Below the pieces are notes generated by a model. That model made no database searches and was not told where the DNA came from. It saw only the letters and a program-made list of their open reading frames with translations. Shown piece by piece: positions 45,484-57,583 of a stretch of DNA of 64,000 nucleotides. This DNA comes from Ctenosaura bakeri. Taxonomy: Eukaryota > Chordata > Lepidosauria > Squamata > Iguanidae. Location: the NCBI GenBank assembly GCA_948474755.1, contig CAOLHI010000562.1, positions 992,001 through 1,056,000 of the forward strand, written 5' to 3'. Numbering within the stretch: position 1 is the stretch's first letter; every line of letters starts with the position of its first letter. The position numbers and the translations under genes were made by a program.

Positions 45484-45663
45484 GACTATTTCCTCACTGG
45501 GCTGTTATAGCACGATGATTCCACTTGCAACATCCTATGGAATCCTGGGGATTGCAGTTTCAGGAGGGGCCAGCTGGCTCCTCACAAAACTGCAAACCCC
45601 AGGATTCCATAGGATGTTGCAAGTGGAATCATCGCACTATAACAGTCCAGTGTGGAAATGGCC
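45484..45663. mobile_element. Palindromic MITE family A, 180 bp, TSD CTG
   Basis: Left end GACTATTTCCTCACTGGGC, right end CCAGTGTGGAAATGGCC, with CTG at 45481-45483 and 45664-45666. The arms carry 'TTGCAACATCC' in place of the usual TTCAACATCC, a subfamily mark shared with the copy at 63.3 kb. Confidence 0.87.
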
Positions 45664-45837
45664 CTGGTGTATTCTGCAGCCTTAAAGTTCTGGCATTACA
45701 GGCTTCAGAGTGTTTGGGGTGTTGTGTGTGTAGTTATGTTATGTGTGCTGTAGCATTTCGGTCTGTTAGGTACACTGGCCTGCTTTGAATTGCAGTTCAA
45801 GAACAGGGAAGTTGCATGATTCCTGCCCATCTACTTT

Positions 45838-46039
45838 GGCCATTTCTGCACTACACTGTTATAGTGCTATTATTCCACTTTCAACATCCTGTGGAATTCT
45901 GGGGTTTGTAGTTTACTGAGACCAAAGAGTTCTCTGGCTGAGAATTCTAAAGGCCCCTCCCTCAACTGCAAACCTCAGGATGCCATAGGATGATGAAAGT
46001 GGAATAATAGCACTATAATAGTGTAGTGCAGAAATGGCC
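45838..46039. mobile_element. Palindromic MITE family A, 202 bp
   Basis: GGCCATTTCTGCACTACAC to its inverse. Flanks are TTT on the left and TTG on the right, a target duplication with one change. It lies only 175 bp from the previous copy. Confidence 0.85.
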
Positions 46040-46366
46040 TTGCTACTACAAATCAAAAATAAAGACCTGTCTTTCTGTTTGTCTTCTGTCTGTCTGTCTA
46101 TCTGCAATCCCCAAACAGGTGTGATTTCTAAACAACTTTTATAAAATTTGATAAGAGATTTAGAGAGTTTTCTTCTTTTTAACTGAGGTTGCAGGCTAAT
46201 AATTTTTTTTTAGGATATTAAAATATATAAATGTTTTTGCAACTCTCTATTAATTGCTTCAACATGCTTTTAAAAATCACTTTGGCCACAATTCAAATGA
46301 TCAGGTCATATCTGGTTGAAGAAGCTTGCACTCTCAAACCATTGGAATGGGAAAATGGAGATCTAG

Positions 46367-47684
46367 TACAGTATCACCTCCATTTTTGTGAGGGTTCAGG
46401 GTGCAGAACCTTTGCAAAAGTGGAAAAACTGTGAATAACTCTCCCTCTGTGATCCCCCTCTCACTGCCTTCTGGGGGCCCCTCCTCCCATTCCCTTGCCT
46501 TTGGCCCTGGAGCACAAACCTTCCTTCTCAGTGCTGGGGCCAAAGGCAGGGGAATAGGAGGGGAGAGCTCCAGAAGGGAGAAGGAAGGTGTGCATGTGTC
46601 TCCCCTCCCTCCATTGCCTTGCCTTTTGCCTCAGTGCAAGTTCTCTGCACTGGGACCAGAGGCAGGACAAAGGCAAAGGGTGAACTCAGGAGGGGAAAGG
46701 AAAAATGCATTCGTGCCTCCCCTCTGCCCATTTTCTTGCCTTTTACCTCAGTGCCAGTTCTCAGCACCAGTGCCAGTGGCAAGGGAATGGTAGGGAGGAG
46801 CTCTCGAGGGGGAAAAGAAGGTGTATGCATGTGAGAAGTAAAATATATTTTAGTTTCTGCAATATTATTAATAGTATTGGTAACATATTAGCTTATAGCT
46901 CATAACACATTTTTAAATATATTTACACACATATACTGTAGTATGTGAGCTTTTGAAATACAAAGAAGTCTAAGAATGTATTTTAGAACTGCCAGCTGAA
47001 GGAGGCCTTGGAGCAAAGAGAACCAGACACAGATAAGGATTCAACAGTGGGATGTATGTACTTTTGTCTGAAGGCACCTGCTTATGCAGACTGAAGGTCA
47101 GCAAAAGTTGAAAATGGGTAAGAAAAACAAAAGAAGAATTTGGCATTGTTTAGCAAAAATGGGAGGTTAGAATCTGGTTGATGGGCATTTTGAAATAGCA
47201 AATGAGAGTTAAGAAAGCACAAGGTTAAAGCGTGATTATGTGCATGATCATATATGCTGTAAATATGGGGAAGGGAGCATGTAACTTCTTAGGCGATTCT
47301 GATAGGGTTGTAACTTTTGGGTCCTGCCCAAGGGGAGGGAAGCTGGCGTAGGGGATAAAATGTGTGTTGTTTTGTGGGAGGGTGTCCTTCTCTCTAGAGA
47401 GCACCCGTGTCTGCAGAAACGTATTTTTTTTTTAAATAAATGCTTGATGCTTCAGCCGATCCTGTGTTAAATTGTTTCATTAGTGTTATCAGCTATTTCC
47501 CTCAATGCATGCCTTACCCCCCCCCACATTCCCTTGCCTTTTGCTTCGGTGCACTTGCCTTCCCCCTTTGCTCCCAGCAAAACCAAAAAGAATGAGAGAA
47601 GGAGAATGGGGGAAGGCATATGCATGCCTCACTAAAAATCAAATTCACGAAGGTCAAACACACAAATGTGCAGGGGAGAATATA
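46367..47684 (-). mobile_element. TA-target DNA transposon, split by a solo LTR
   Basis: The left end TACAGTATCACCTCC and the right end (read inward TATATTCTCCCCTGCACATTTG) match the family at 1.95-2.45 kb. The interior 46440-46830 repeats a 100-150 bp GC-rich unit around 'CCCTTGCCTTTTGCCTCAG' about three times, each with an internal inverted copy. 46832-47504 is a later insertion. Confidence 0.6.
46832..47504 (+). mobile_element. Solo LTR of an endogenous retrovirus, 673 bp
   Basis: Begins TGAGAAG and ends TTTCCCTCA (TG..CA with TGAG/CTCA inverted ends). A TATA-like GGGATAAAATG lies at about 47358-47368, and AATAAA at about 47438, with the U5-like stretch after it. ATGCATG stands on both sides (46825-46831, 47505-47511); 7 bp is unusual for a retrovirus and may be partly coincidental. 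It interrupts the DNA element. No internal retroviral sequence. Confidence 0.6.
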
Positions 47685-48890
47685 ATAATTTCTGTGAAAT
47701 GTGAATATTGATAGTACTGGAAAAGAATCAGAAGAGAGGCATTTTAGTGAAAATAATCTTGCAGTAACCACTACCTTGAATGAAACAGTCTTGCACCATC
47801 TTTGCTGCTCCAAGTTATCATTTTTTCTTTTTCTGTTTTGTCTTTGTCAGAAGGCACTCCTCAAAACAGCTGGTAGCCTGCATTGTCTCTGTGGAAGACA
47901 AAAGAGAGGCCTTGCAGCTCTGAAAATAGAACAAAAAAGGGAATGTTTATGAACTCGGTACTTGGTATTTGGACAAGTGAAGGCAGCAGAACTGTAACTA
48001 ATGGTGATGGCCCCTGGGAGTCTATCTCCAGGGAGCAGTTATCTTTATGGGTATATTGTTCCCACACAAAAATAAACTAAATGTATCAAAGAAATATTGC
48101 ATTAGACACTGTTGTGGAGTCTGGGACTTCAGTATGATCAACTAGCATGCAACATAGAGGCATCAGGCAAAAACACAGAGCGTTGTTCAATGCTCAGAAT
48201 GTGTTGGATCTAGTTTGGCCAATTGGAAGGTGTGGGACTTTTTCAAGGGGGGACTGATTGTTATTCTGTAAAGTGCCATGCACATATTTGCTGTTAGGTA
48301 AAAATACTATTGTTAGCTCAGGGGTGCCTTCAGAAGGACTCACAGTCAATTTTTGGCATCTTTACAAAGGATTGTTGGAAAGTGGGGATAGAGGTGAGGG
48401 TCTGGAATGAGTCACAGAATCACAACCAGTCAGAATAGGAGAATCAGATTAGAGCAACCTTCCAGTCCAGTCTTTATCAACCTGGCATCTTCCAAATGTT
48501 TTGGACTACAGCTCCCATTCACCTCAGCCACCTTGGTTAGTGGTCAAAGATAATGGGGAACTTAGTGCAATGGCATCACGGGGCAGTGGTTTGTAGATGC
48601 CAGAGTTAGCTAATACTGAACTAGGTGGACAAGTGTTCTGACTTCATGGAGAACCTATTTCTCTGAGGAAGGAGTGTAGCTGCAAATGAAATAACACCAA
48701 TTTATCTTTAATGTTCTCTATGCATTTAAAGAAGTCTAATTTCTTCTCAAAGCATCCCATAACATAACACAGACACCCATACATACACTCTCCACTTCCC
48801 CAGGTGGTGCTACCTTCTCATAGCAGTTAAGAAGGGTATAGTTTCTTTAGAATAATAAAAAAAAAAACCCAATCATATATGTATGTTATC
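47685..48890. other. Unassigned non-coding DNA
   Basis: Nothing supported except a short 'GGACTACAGCTCCCATTCACC' block at about 48508, common in lizard repeats. Confidence 0.4.
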
Positions 48891-48893
48891 TTA

Positions 48894-49297
48894 GGCCCTT
48901 TCTGCAACTCACCTTTTTGCAGAGCTGGGGTGCAGGGACCACACAAGCAGCCTCTTCCAAGAGGCTCTTGCATCCCAGTTCCTTCAGCGCCGCGGCTGCT
49001 GCCTGCTCACACGAGAGCCCCACCTCTTCCTTCCACAGTGCAGCCTGGGATTTTCCCAGGCTGCACTGGGGCAGGAAGCACAAGTGCCGCAGCTCCGGCA
49101 AGTGTGCGTGAAGCCCCAGAGCGATGCACGATCATACACCATTTTCAGCTCACAGCCAAAAATGAAATAGTGCATGGTCGGCGCCTGCCAGCCCCTGGAG
49201 CATCACGTGACTGCGAGTGCATCATGTGGACTGCTCCTTGCAGTCATGCAACACTCCAGGGGCCCTTTCGCATGGCAAATGCCGTGCAAAAAGAGCC
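48894..49297. mobile_element. DNA element family B, 404 bp, TSD TTA
   Basis: Starts GGCCCTTTCTGCAAC and ends GTGCAAAAAGAGCC, flanked by TTA (48891-48893, 49298-49300). The interior shares blocks with 10084-10504 throughout (GCATGGCAAATGCC, TTTTCCCAGGCTGC). ORFs here are chance frames. Confidence 0.82.
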
Positions 49298-49733
49298 TTA
49301 GTAACACTGGGTTTATTTCAAGCACCATTGAAACAAATGAATACTTTGTCAGCAGGCAATCGCTAACTCTGTGCACAATTTAGGAGGGAATCCCTACATC
49401 CCAATGTGCCTCACATTCAGGGCAACAGATATTCCCTCTGTGTCTCTCTCAAGCCAAGTTTCAATTAAAACAGCAAAACTGGTACAAAACTATTTATTTG
49501 CTCCCTCCCTCCATGTCATGAGAAGACATGGCTCACTTGAAAAGACAATAATGCTTGGTAAGGTAGAAAGCAGTAGGAAAAAAGAAAGACCATTTTACAG
49601 GTGTGTAGATTCAATCAAGGAAGCCATCAGCCTTGAGTCTGCAAGATCTGAGCAGGGCTGTTGGTAACGGGATGACCTGAAAGTCTCTCATTTATAGCAC
49701 TATAAGTACTATAAGTTCAAGTTGACTTGATGG

Positions 49734-49937
49734 CAGAGGTGTATCTAGAGTGGGGCAAAGAAGGAGGAGGAGCAAGACAGAGGCATGTCGAGTCAACAGT
49801 GGCAAGTGTGGAAGTTGTGCTCTTGCCTCCGGGTCCACTTCCTTCTCCTCCTTTGCTAAATCTTCAGCTTTTTTGCACCCCCTGGCATTGGTGACCAGGG
49901 CAAGTGCCATGCTTGGCCTACCCTAGATACATCTCTG
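49734..49937. mobile_element. hAT-type MITE, 204 bp
   Basis: Inverted ends CAGAGGTGTATCTAG and CAGAGATGTATCTAG (reading inward). Flanking 8 bp CTTGATGG (49726-49733) and CTTAATGG (49938-49945) differ by one base. It seems to sit inside an AAGTTGACTTGATGGCAATTAAC SINE-tail-like sequence. Confidence 0.72.
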
Positions 49938-50033
49938 CTTAATGGCAATTAACAATAACCAACAGAACTCTTGGTGGGCATTACATTCCAAGATCTGGAG
50001 AGAAATTCCTGGTATCCCTGTTCTTCCGTACTG

Positions 50034-50925
50034 TGTTACCCTGATTTCTGGGGGTCCCATGAGGGACACCTAAGTGCGCTCCAAATATTACAATGTTGGG
50101 AATTAGTAAAGAGCACAAGCTAGCACTACGAGAGGCAGGGCAACGTAGCGAGATCTTTTACCCAATGTCTATGAGGTTAGGCTGAGTCAAGGAGCAAACA
50201 GAAGTAAATAATAATTGTTTTTATTGATATACAGTCAAACACGTGTATGCAACACACTCACACAGAGATCTATGGAAATAAAGGTTGGAGTTGGATAGAG
50301 GGATTTTAAGAGGATGTTTTATATGGGAAATACTACACCTGTCCTGAAGTCCGGGTAGTCTGAAGAAAAAGGCTCATAGCAGAGGAGATTCTCGCACAAG
50401 GAGCTGAGGGGAATGAAGCGATAGCAAGGCGGGATGGAAGCCAGGAGCAATCCAAAGAAGCGCTGAAAGTCAGGGGGTCTTATAGGGGAAAATGTGGCTT
50501 TAGGCTAGTCCATTCCCGGGGATAACAATGAATTTCGGGCTGGAGACAAAGCCTCCGAAAGGTCAGTATTTTACATGATTGAGTTATGACAGAGTTGTCA
50601 ATAGAGTAGCCAGTATGCAAACACAGAGTGTTTGACAGTTGGGTATTCGGCTCGTCAAGCTGCCTGCTCGGGGCAGGGAGTCCTTTATAAGTAGCGTGCA
50701 TACATAATGTGGTACTTGCCTTGAGGTCTCCTAAAGCAGCAGTCTGGCTATTTCTGGCCTGCCTGTATTTGTTTGGAATGCTTCAGCTTTTATCGGCCAT
50801 GCCCGTGTGCCTGCTTGTCCGGGGGCCTCGCAAGCACATGGAGAGGAAGGGGTGAAGAAGGCCAAATTATTGATATCAAATGATATCTGATATCCCACAA
50901 GTCTGGGCTAGAAACTACGGTAACA
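50034..50925 (-). mobile_element. Solo LTR of an endogenous retrovirus, 892 bp
   Basis: TGTTACC..GGTAACA ends, flanked by ACTG and GCTG (3 of 4 match). Read on the minus strand it ends 'CCCAGAAATCAGGGTAACA', the same as the LTRs at 53-59 kb, and starts with a TGATATCA-rich U3 like the LTR at 57.7 kb. The complement of TATAAAGGAC lies at about 50682-50692. No internal genes. Confidence 0.75.
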
Positions 50926-50999
50926 GCTGTCTCTGTCCTGCAGTCGCATAGGGATGTGAGTGGAGGAGCGATTTGCCCCGGGCGGCAATGTTTCTGGGG

Positions 51000-51100
51000 T
51001 GTCCCAGCCCGTAGCCACGCCCCTGCATGCCCTAGCCATGCCCCCATGCATCGCAGCCATGCCCCCATGCATAGTGGCCATGCCCCTCATGCTGTAGCCC
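51000..51100 (+). repeat. Short tandem array of GCCATGCCCCCATGCAT units
   Basis: Around four imperfect units of about 24 bp ('AGCCATGCCCCCATGCATCG'). Confidence 0.7.
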
Positions 51101-53313
51101 CGCCCCCTCCTGCCCATCCTCCACACACACCAAGCTCTGCCACTGCTGCTCTGGCCTTTCATATTCTTTTGTGAAAGCTCCTGGATGCCCACCTGTTGAC
51201 CGTTTGCCAGGAACGAGACCACCAGACTCATGGCAGTGGCAAGAGCATATTTGATGCTGAACCAAGTCAGATGCCTCTTTCTGCCCTCAAAGCACCACAT
51301 GGTAGGCCAGAGAGTGGGGCATATGGTGATCACATTCCTTCCTTTCTTTTAGAACATGTCATTTGCCTGTGAAACTGGAGCTTCCTCTTTATATTGTTTT
51401 ACAGATGTGGCTCCTTTCCAAAAGGCCATTGCTTCATGAATATGGTGCAACAGGTTGTGAGAGCCAGGCTGAATTCACATGCTCAGATTACTATGCTCAA
51501 GATTAATTTACATCATCAATAAAATTTTCTTGACAGCATTCTTCTAAAGCTCAGAAAATTACATAGTATAGTTATGAGTTTCCACAGGCTGCCTGAAAGG
51601 AAGTTCTGCCCAAACACCTCTCTCTGCCTCTGTGTGTGTGAGGGAGACAGACAGAGAGAAAGGGAGGGGGGTGCTTTCACTTTAGGCCCTGCCAGGCTGC
51701 AACATAACACAAACAATTGCTGAGGTGGACAGGGGAAAAGGAAGATTCAAACAGGTGACCCTACCACCAGCTATAGAGTCTTGATGATTGGGGTTATTCC
51801 CAAATTAGCTCTGATCAGCCCTAGCCAACATACCCAGTGGTGACAGAGTTGCTGTCCAAAAAATCTCAGCGGTGGAGGTGGGGGCAGCTCTGTCATCATT
51901 TTTCTCAGATCACAGACCTGCCAACTTCTTTGATAAGGAAGGAAACAGCAGTGTAATTACAGTGAAGGCAAAATAGAGTCTTTTTAACTCCCTTTAACAC
52001 ATGGCTTGGAAGATATTGTGGTGTGTGTTTGTCCTGGAGCACCAAACCTCTTTCTATTCTCCCCTCCTATCTCTTTTCTTTTTTCTCTCACTTTTTAAAA
52101 CCTGGGCATGCTGGGTTGGCAAGGGTAAGGGTGTTGGCTGTATCCTCATATCCCCCTTCCTCTTGCTAATTCATTTTTAGATTATTAAAATAGTTTCTGA
52201 TTAATTTTCTTTTTCCAAATAGGATGTGGACTTTTCTTTTCTCTCCACCTTGCTAAGACAGATGTTTCTGTAGCAGGGCTAGCTTGCAGGTGAACAAAAT
52301 GGCTGTTAGAACTGAAGCTGTCGGACCTGCCCATCTTTTAAAAAATCATATAAGCCACAGCTCTGAATCATTTCTCATGACTGAATCCCTTCCTGTCCTA
52401 GGATCTCTGCCCTCTTGGCGGGTGGTGGGTGGATGCTGCTTCCCATTCCTGAAGACCTCATCCACCAACCTTCCTGTCAGTTTTTCCATGTAATTTGGCC
52501 TCTAGGGAGTGAATGTGCTCTCTGAGGACTTTGGAGTTCACTGTACTGATTGTCTACTCCGGAAGATAACTGACTCCAGTACTTTTAATGGAGGAATTTC
52601 AGCAGGTATTGCTTGGTGCAGAACCAGGTGACAAGTAGTGCCCACTGAAATTCCTTCTTCTACACACCATTAATGATACAGGCACCATTTCTAGTTTTCA
52701 CTCTGGCAACCCTCAACCCTATTGGCTTGTCATTCTTATAGCTTTTTAAATATTATTTAGTTTGTTTACCAACACTGCCAGTTATTCTAGCAGCAAAAGC
52801 CTCTTGTTTGTCCCCCCGACTTTGTTGCTAAGTTTGAAAGTGTCCTTAATTCCAATGTATAGTAAATAAATAACTTTGTTCCAGGACTGGTATATTTTGT
52901 CAGGGGCATTTTCCATGTGCTCAGGAGGGGGACTTCCTCATATGGCTATCTTAATTTTATAACCCTGGCTATTTCCTTCTCACACATCACCCCTGCCCAA
53001 CTACTGCTCCAACCAAGTAGATTAGCAGTTCTCATTTGAAAAAAGCAGGGAAGATGTGTTTGAGTTTCAAGTCAGCACTGGCCCCTAGTGAATGAATTCA
53101 CTGGCTATGTAGATCAAGAGACCCAGTTTGTTTGCTGCATCAGCATCTGCTTGTAGTGTACACTCCACTAAGACAGCGAACTGGTGACAGTTTTTGGTCC
53201 AGACTTTAAAGGAACAATCCAAGACATTCAGCCTTATCCTCAAAATAGTTTCAGCATCTTTAAAGTTCAGTTCAAAACACATAACAGATTTTCTGCCCTC
53301 CTGATATGAGAGC
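51101..53313. other. Unassigned non-coding DNA
   Basis: 2.2 kb with no supported gene or repeat end. Confidence 0.4.
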
Positions 53314-53317
53314 CACC

Positions 53318-54220
53318 TGTTACTCCGATGGAGAAACCCTATCCCAGGGTCTACAATTTGATATTAAATATGATTCTGTGTGTCTGAGAGGTCGCTGGGA
53401 TGAGCACGTAGGCAGTCACGGTCGAATGACTGAAAACCAGGTCAGGCCAGTAAAAACCCCACTCACGTAGCCCCAGGAGACCTCAAGATGTGTAAGCCCA
53501 CAATAAACAAAGGGTCCTCAGCCCTGAGAAGCCAACTTGAGGGGATTAGCGTGTTTGCCCCAAGTTGAGCAAATATCCAACTCAGCAAGGACCATTTACG
53601 TGAAGTCACACCACAAACACAGCTGAAGATCCAGAGATGCTGGCAACACCTTGCAATCCCATCACACAAAGGAAGTTACCATTGTGGAGTTTCATTATCA
53701 TTCCAACACCCATTGTTCTCCTTGGGAAAGGATTAGTCCACCAGGTACTTTTCCCCCTAAAAATAGTCCCAGTTTTTGAGCATTTCTTTGGATTGTTCCC
53801 GGTCACCCCAGCAGACCATTACTCCATCCATCGAGTAATCCCCTCAGCCCTCTCCGTGCTGAGCCCCACTTCTCTTCTACCTTCCTGGACCCAGGACTTC
53901 AGGAAAAGGTGCAGTATTACGCCAGCTGTACCCCTTCAATATTCCCCTATCCAATTTCCTCTCTTTTGTTTCTTAATGGCTCTTGGGTGCGTGTGTGCAT
54001 GAGTGCATTGGTACGTGAGACTTTTATTCAATAAAATCATTTACTGGACATTTTCATTTGGTTTTGGCTTGGCCTGACCCCATAAAAACTGGGTAAAAAG
54101 ACCCCGCTAAGTTATCCTGCCTCTTGCATTGCTATTGCTTGTGCTCTGGCTAGTTTCCATTCCCCATCACGTGGAGCACATTGAGGTGTCCCCCAAGGGA
54201 CCCCAGAAATCAGGGTAACA
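53318..54220 (+). mobile_element. Solo LTR (family LTR-A), 903 bp, TSD CACC
   Basis: TGTTACTCC..CAGGGTAACA with exact 4 bp CACC duplications (53314-53317, 54221-54224), as in gammaretrovirus-like ERVs. AATAAA lies near 54033. U3/R carries 'CATTGTTCTCCTTGGGAAAG'. Similar in full to the copy at 57.6-59.4 kb. No primer-binding site or gag/pol follows, so it is a recombined solo LTR. Confidence 0.85.
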
Positions 54221-54224
54221 CACC

Positions 54225-54284
54225 AGCTACCACTAGGTCAGACCTCTTTACACTTTCTTTATGGTTTTAATTTCCTTAGACACA
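54225..54284. other. Short spacer
   Basis: Sequence between the LTR and the old MITE; nothing seen. Confidence 0.4.
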
Positions 54285-54481
54285 ATTATAGAGCTATGAT
54301 TCTACTTTAATTGCCATGGCAGCTTCCTAAGGATTCCTGAGATTTGCAGTAAATTTGAATTTGCAGACAAAGTGCTGATCTATTGTCTCTGACCAAACTA
54401 CAAGCTCCTGGATTCCACAGAATGCAGCTGTGCTGCTTACAGTGAAATCATAGTGCTATAAATGTGCAGTGTGAAATGACC
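54285..54481. mobile_element. Old, divergent palindromic MITE related to family A
   Basis: Arms 'ATGATTCTACTTTAATTGCCATGG' and 'CACAGAATGCAGCTGTGCTGCTTACAGTG' plus the right end GTGCAGTGTGAAATGACC follow the family A plan with many substitutions. Probably an older relative. Confidence 0.55.
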
Positions 54482-56170
54482 TTTAATCTTGACATTACCT
54501 TCTTCTAGCATTATTCTGGCTCTTGTTTACATGGCCTGCAAATGGCACTGAATACAGTTAGCTGCCTGCCCTCCATCCCTGACAGGTCCAGCTTGCACTG
54601 GCACTTTGCTCAGTTTTCACACAAGGGGGAAAGGAAGGAGATCAAAACCATTTTCCTGTCTATTACCCACAAGTCTTTGCAGGTGAGACTGCTGCCACCC
54701 TCAAATTCAGCTATGGCGAATAGTTCCTTCTCCCCAATGCACAGGAGTTATTTTTCTCTTTCCAGCTCTTTCATATCAAGCCCAGCTAGTAAATATGATC
54801 TACCTGTGGAAAGAGATGGCAGAAGGTTCTTGCCACAGCAGGTGGCACATGCAACTGATAATTGATGTACTTTGTGTCTCTTTTGCAACACAAGGATAAA
54901 AAGAGGCAGGTAATGAGTAAGGGAAAAGGCCCCAGAGGGGTTTATTGTAGGAGGAAGCTGTCCCATGTCTATATCAACAGAAATGCTGAAGGAAAGCTAG
55001 ATGGCTCCAGAGTTCCCACAGTCCAATAGCAGCCTCTTTAGTCCAAGAAATGATGAGCATTTCCCACATGCCACCTCAAAGCACCAGATGGATGGAGCTC
55101 AGTTTTTCCCTTTTCTCCTCAGATTTGAAAAATGAAATGACTCATTCGTTTACCTTGTTACTGCTGCTGCCACCCCTGCCTTTATTTATATGCCCCCTTC
55201 CCCTGACTGCAAAAATTGGATTCATGGGATCTTACAAATGACAACAAATACAGTGTAATTGAAAACATTAAAATGTAATTAAACTGTCAACAGAACTGAA
55301 AACAATTTAAAATACAGAGTTAATAATAAGAAAGTCCCATTCAAAACATAAAATAAAAGCAATACCTCACTCTAATATTAGTTTGGTGTCTGCAGAATGG
55401 TTTCATTTTAAACAGCCTCCACACCCTGGCATCCTCTGTCTGATGCCATTTTCTTCATCACCAGCAGCATGCCTACTGGCTGGGAGGAGGTAAGATGGGA
55501 TCCAATACATCTGAAGCATGCCAGGTTGGGGAAAGCGGCAATAAAACTTCACCTGCAACAGAGAACCTGCATCCCATAATAAGACAGGGATGGGCACACA
55601 CTAAGGGACACTTTTCATCCCTTCTCAAAGCTGCCATTTCTTCAGAACTCAAAACAGTGTTCCAGTCACTTTGAGAGGGGACATTTCTATTGTTTCAGAG
55701 TGAAACAGTGTTTAGGCACAAAACTATCATCCCAGAAGCATTTGGCTGAAATTTGTATATTTTTTTAAATGAGGAATTTAGGGACAGACTGGGAGTACAA
55801 GAGATAAAGGTTGCACAGGACACACACACACACACACATCTCCTGCATGTGTCTCTGTAGAGAGTACAGTGCCCACCCATGAGCTTCACTGCCAGAAGGT
55901 GGTACCTGCCCCACCATTACATCCCAGATTCTCCTTGCAGCTGGGAATCTAGGTCTGGTTTAGCTTTAAGAGCAATCTGTCTTTAAAATGGAGGAAAGCT
56001 TATTACTTCTTCTTTGAGCTGAGTCTTCACTGATGGTGGACTCTCATCTAAAGTGATTTCATCTGGAGCAGAATTCACCCTGATAGATCTGAGCCAAAGT
56101 TATTATGAGAATAGAAAGAGAATCAGTAGATTTTGGTCACTAGAAGTCAGAAAGTCATACTGTTCCTGTC
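54482..56170. other. Unassigned non-coding DNA
   Basis: 1.7 kb with no supported feature beyond a short CA repeat at 55818-55838. Confidence 0.4.
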
Positions 56171-56173
56171 ATT

Positions 56174-56320
56174 AGCCTTTTCTGCACTACACGCTTATAG
56201 CACAATTATTCTACTTTAAACATCCTATGGCTGGCCCCTCCCAAAACTGCAAACCCCAGGATTCCATAGGATGTTGAAAGTGGAATAATCACGCTATAAG
56301 AGTGTAGTGCAGAAATGGCC
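56174..56320. mobile_element. Palindromic MITE family A, 147 bp, internally deleted
   Basis: AGCCTTTTCTGCACTACAC to GTGTAGTGCAGAAATGGCC. The left arm is shortened after 'CATCCTATGG'. Flanks ATT/ATA match in two of three bases. Confidence 0.8.
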
Positions 56321-57395
56321 ATAATGTCTTTCCTGGATGTGGATTACGTTAAGCAGGATACCCAGTGATTATATTAAGCAGGATAGCCAGTGGAATAAGG
56401 TAGATTTTAGTTAGAGTGTGACGAAGTATCAAAAGCCAATTGTTGATCGCATATTGTATCTGTTTGAAGCATGTGTGTGTATTCAAAAGTATCAAATGGC
56501 TAATTTTTTTATTGCTCCATGTTACTATGTCCCCAAGAGAGGGGGAGAAGATCAGAGAGGGGGAAAATGAAAGCACCAAAAGGTGTTGTGAGAACTGGAG
56601 AGGACAGGAAACATGTTCTTGCTTCAAGGATGAAAGAAAGGTAAACCACTGGGAATCTAGTTGTCTAGTTGATGATCATTTCCAATCACAACTTTACACA
56701 CCTAAATTTGTATGAGAAAGGATAAAACTTATGATCGCCATGTATTTTTAGCCTCAGCAACTTTGGAAGAAGTGTACAGTGTTGATTGCTTGTCACAAAT
56801 AAATACTACTGGTTATGTCAGAGTGCAGTTCTGCATTGTGAGTTATCCATGGCATGACAATAGATTAAAGCAGCAAAAGACTTGGAAGTATATTCCACTG
56901 CTCAGGTATGAGATTAATCGAGTATACACCAAACCATAGAATTTAAAAATCTTTACTCCAATTTGTACAAGAGAGACAAGGATCCTATGCCTCATAAATA
57001 TGAATCACTCCCTCTCTTGTAGAGTGATCAGTTGAGGATCATCCCAGGCCCTCAGGTTTCCAAGCAAAGCCTGAGATCTTGAGATGGCCCCTGGTAATGC
57101 CATGGGAATGGAGCCTGGTAATATCTGTCACCATTTTATTCTAAGCAGCAAACACAGTCAGTTACAGCTTCTCATTCAATCACACAGAATGTATTTTTCT
57201 GGAAATTAAGTGTCTTTGAACATTGATTTATACACTTGATTTCTTAACGTTGCAGTTGATTTCTTAACATTGCAATAAGGTTGTCATAGTCCAGCTCACT
57301 AAATCTAGGCAGACTATTCTGCATAATATGCAAAGTATGTACTTTAATTGTGGCATTGCTTGTCTGTGTGGTAGATCCTACCACTATTGCCTTTG
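56321..57395. other. Unassigned DNA with small tandem duplications
   Basis: A 21 bp unit TTGATTTCTTAACGTTGCAG is doubled at about 57236-57277, and 'AAGCAGGATA.CCAGTG' is doubled at about 56351-56393. Confidence 0.45.
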
Positions 57396-57484
57396 AGGCC
57401 CCTCTCTAAACTTCAAACCCCAGGATTCCATGGCATGTTGAGAATGGAATGATAGCACTATAACAGTCTAGTGCAGAAATGGCC
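57396..57484. mobile_element. Palindromic MITE family A, right half only
   Basis: 'CTTCAAACCCCAGGATTCC' through 'GTCTAGTGCAGAAATGGCC'. The left half is missing. Confidence 0.72.
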
Positions 57485-57583
57485 TATGTTTCAGTAGTGG
57501 AACTACAGTATTTATATAGTAAGCACTGATCTGAGAGGAAGATAGTAGAGTGTAAAGTTTAAAGTGCTGAACCTGTAACAGGA

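Noticed and set aside
46401..46834. 130- and 100-codon ORFs
   Set aside because: They arise from repeated GC-rich hairpin modules of a DNA transposon, with no domain and frames on both strands.
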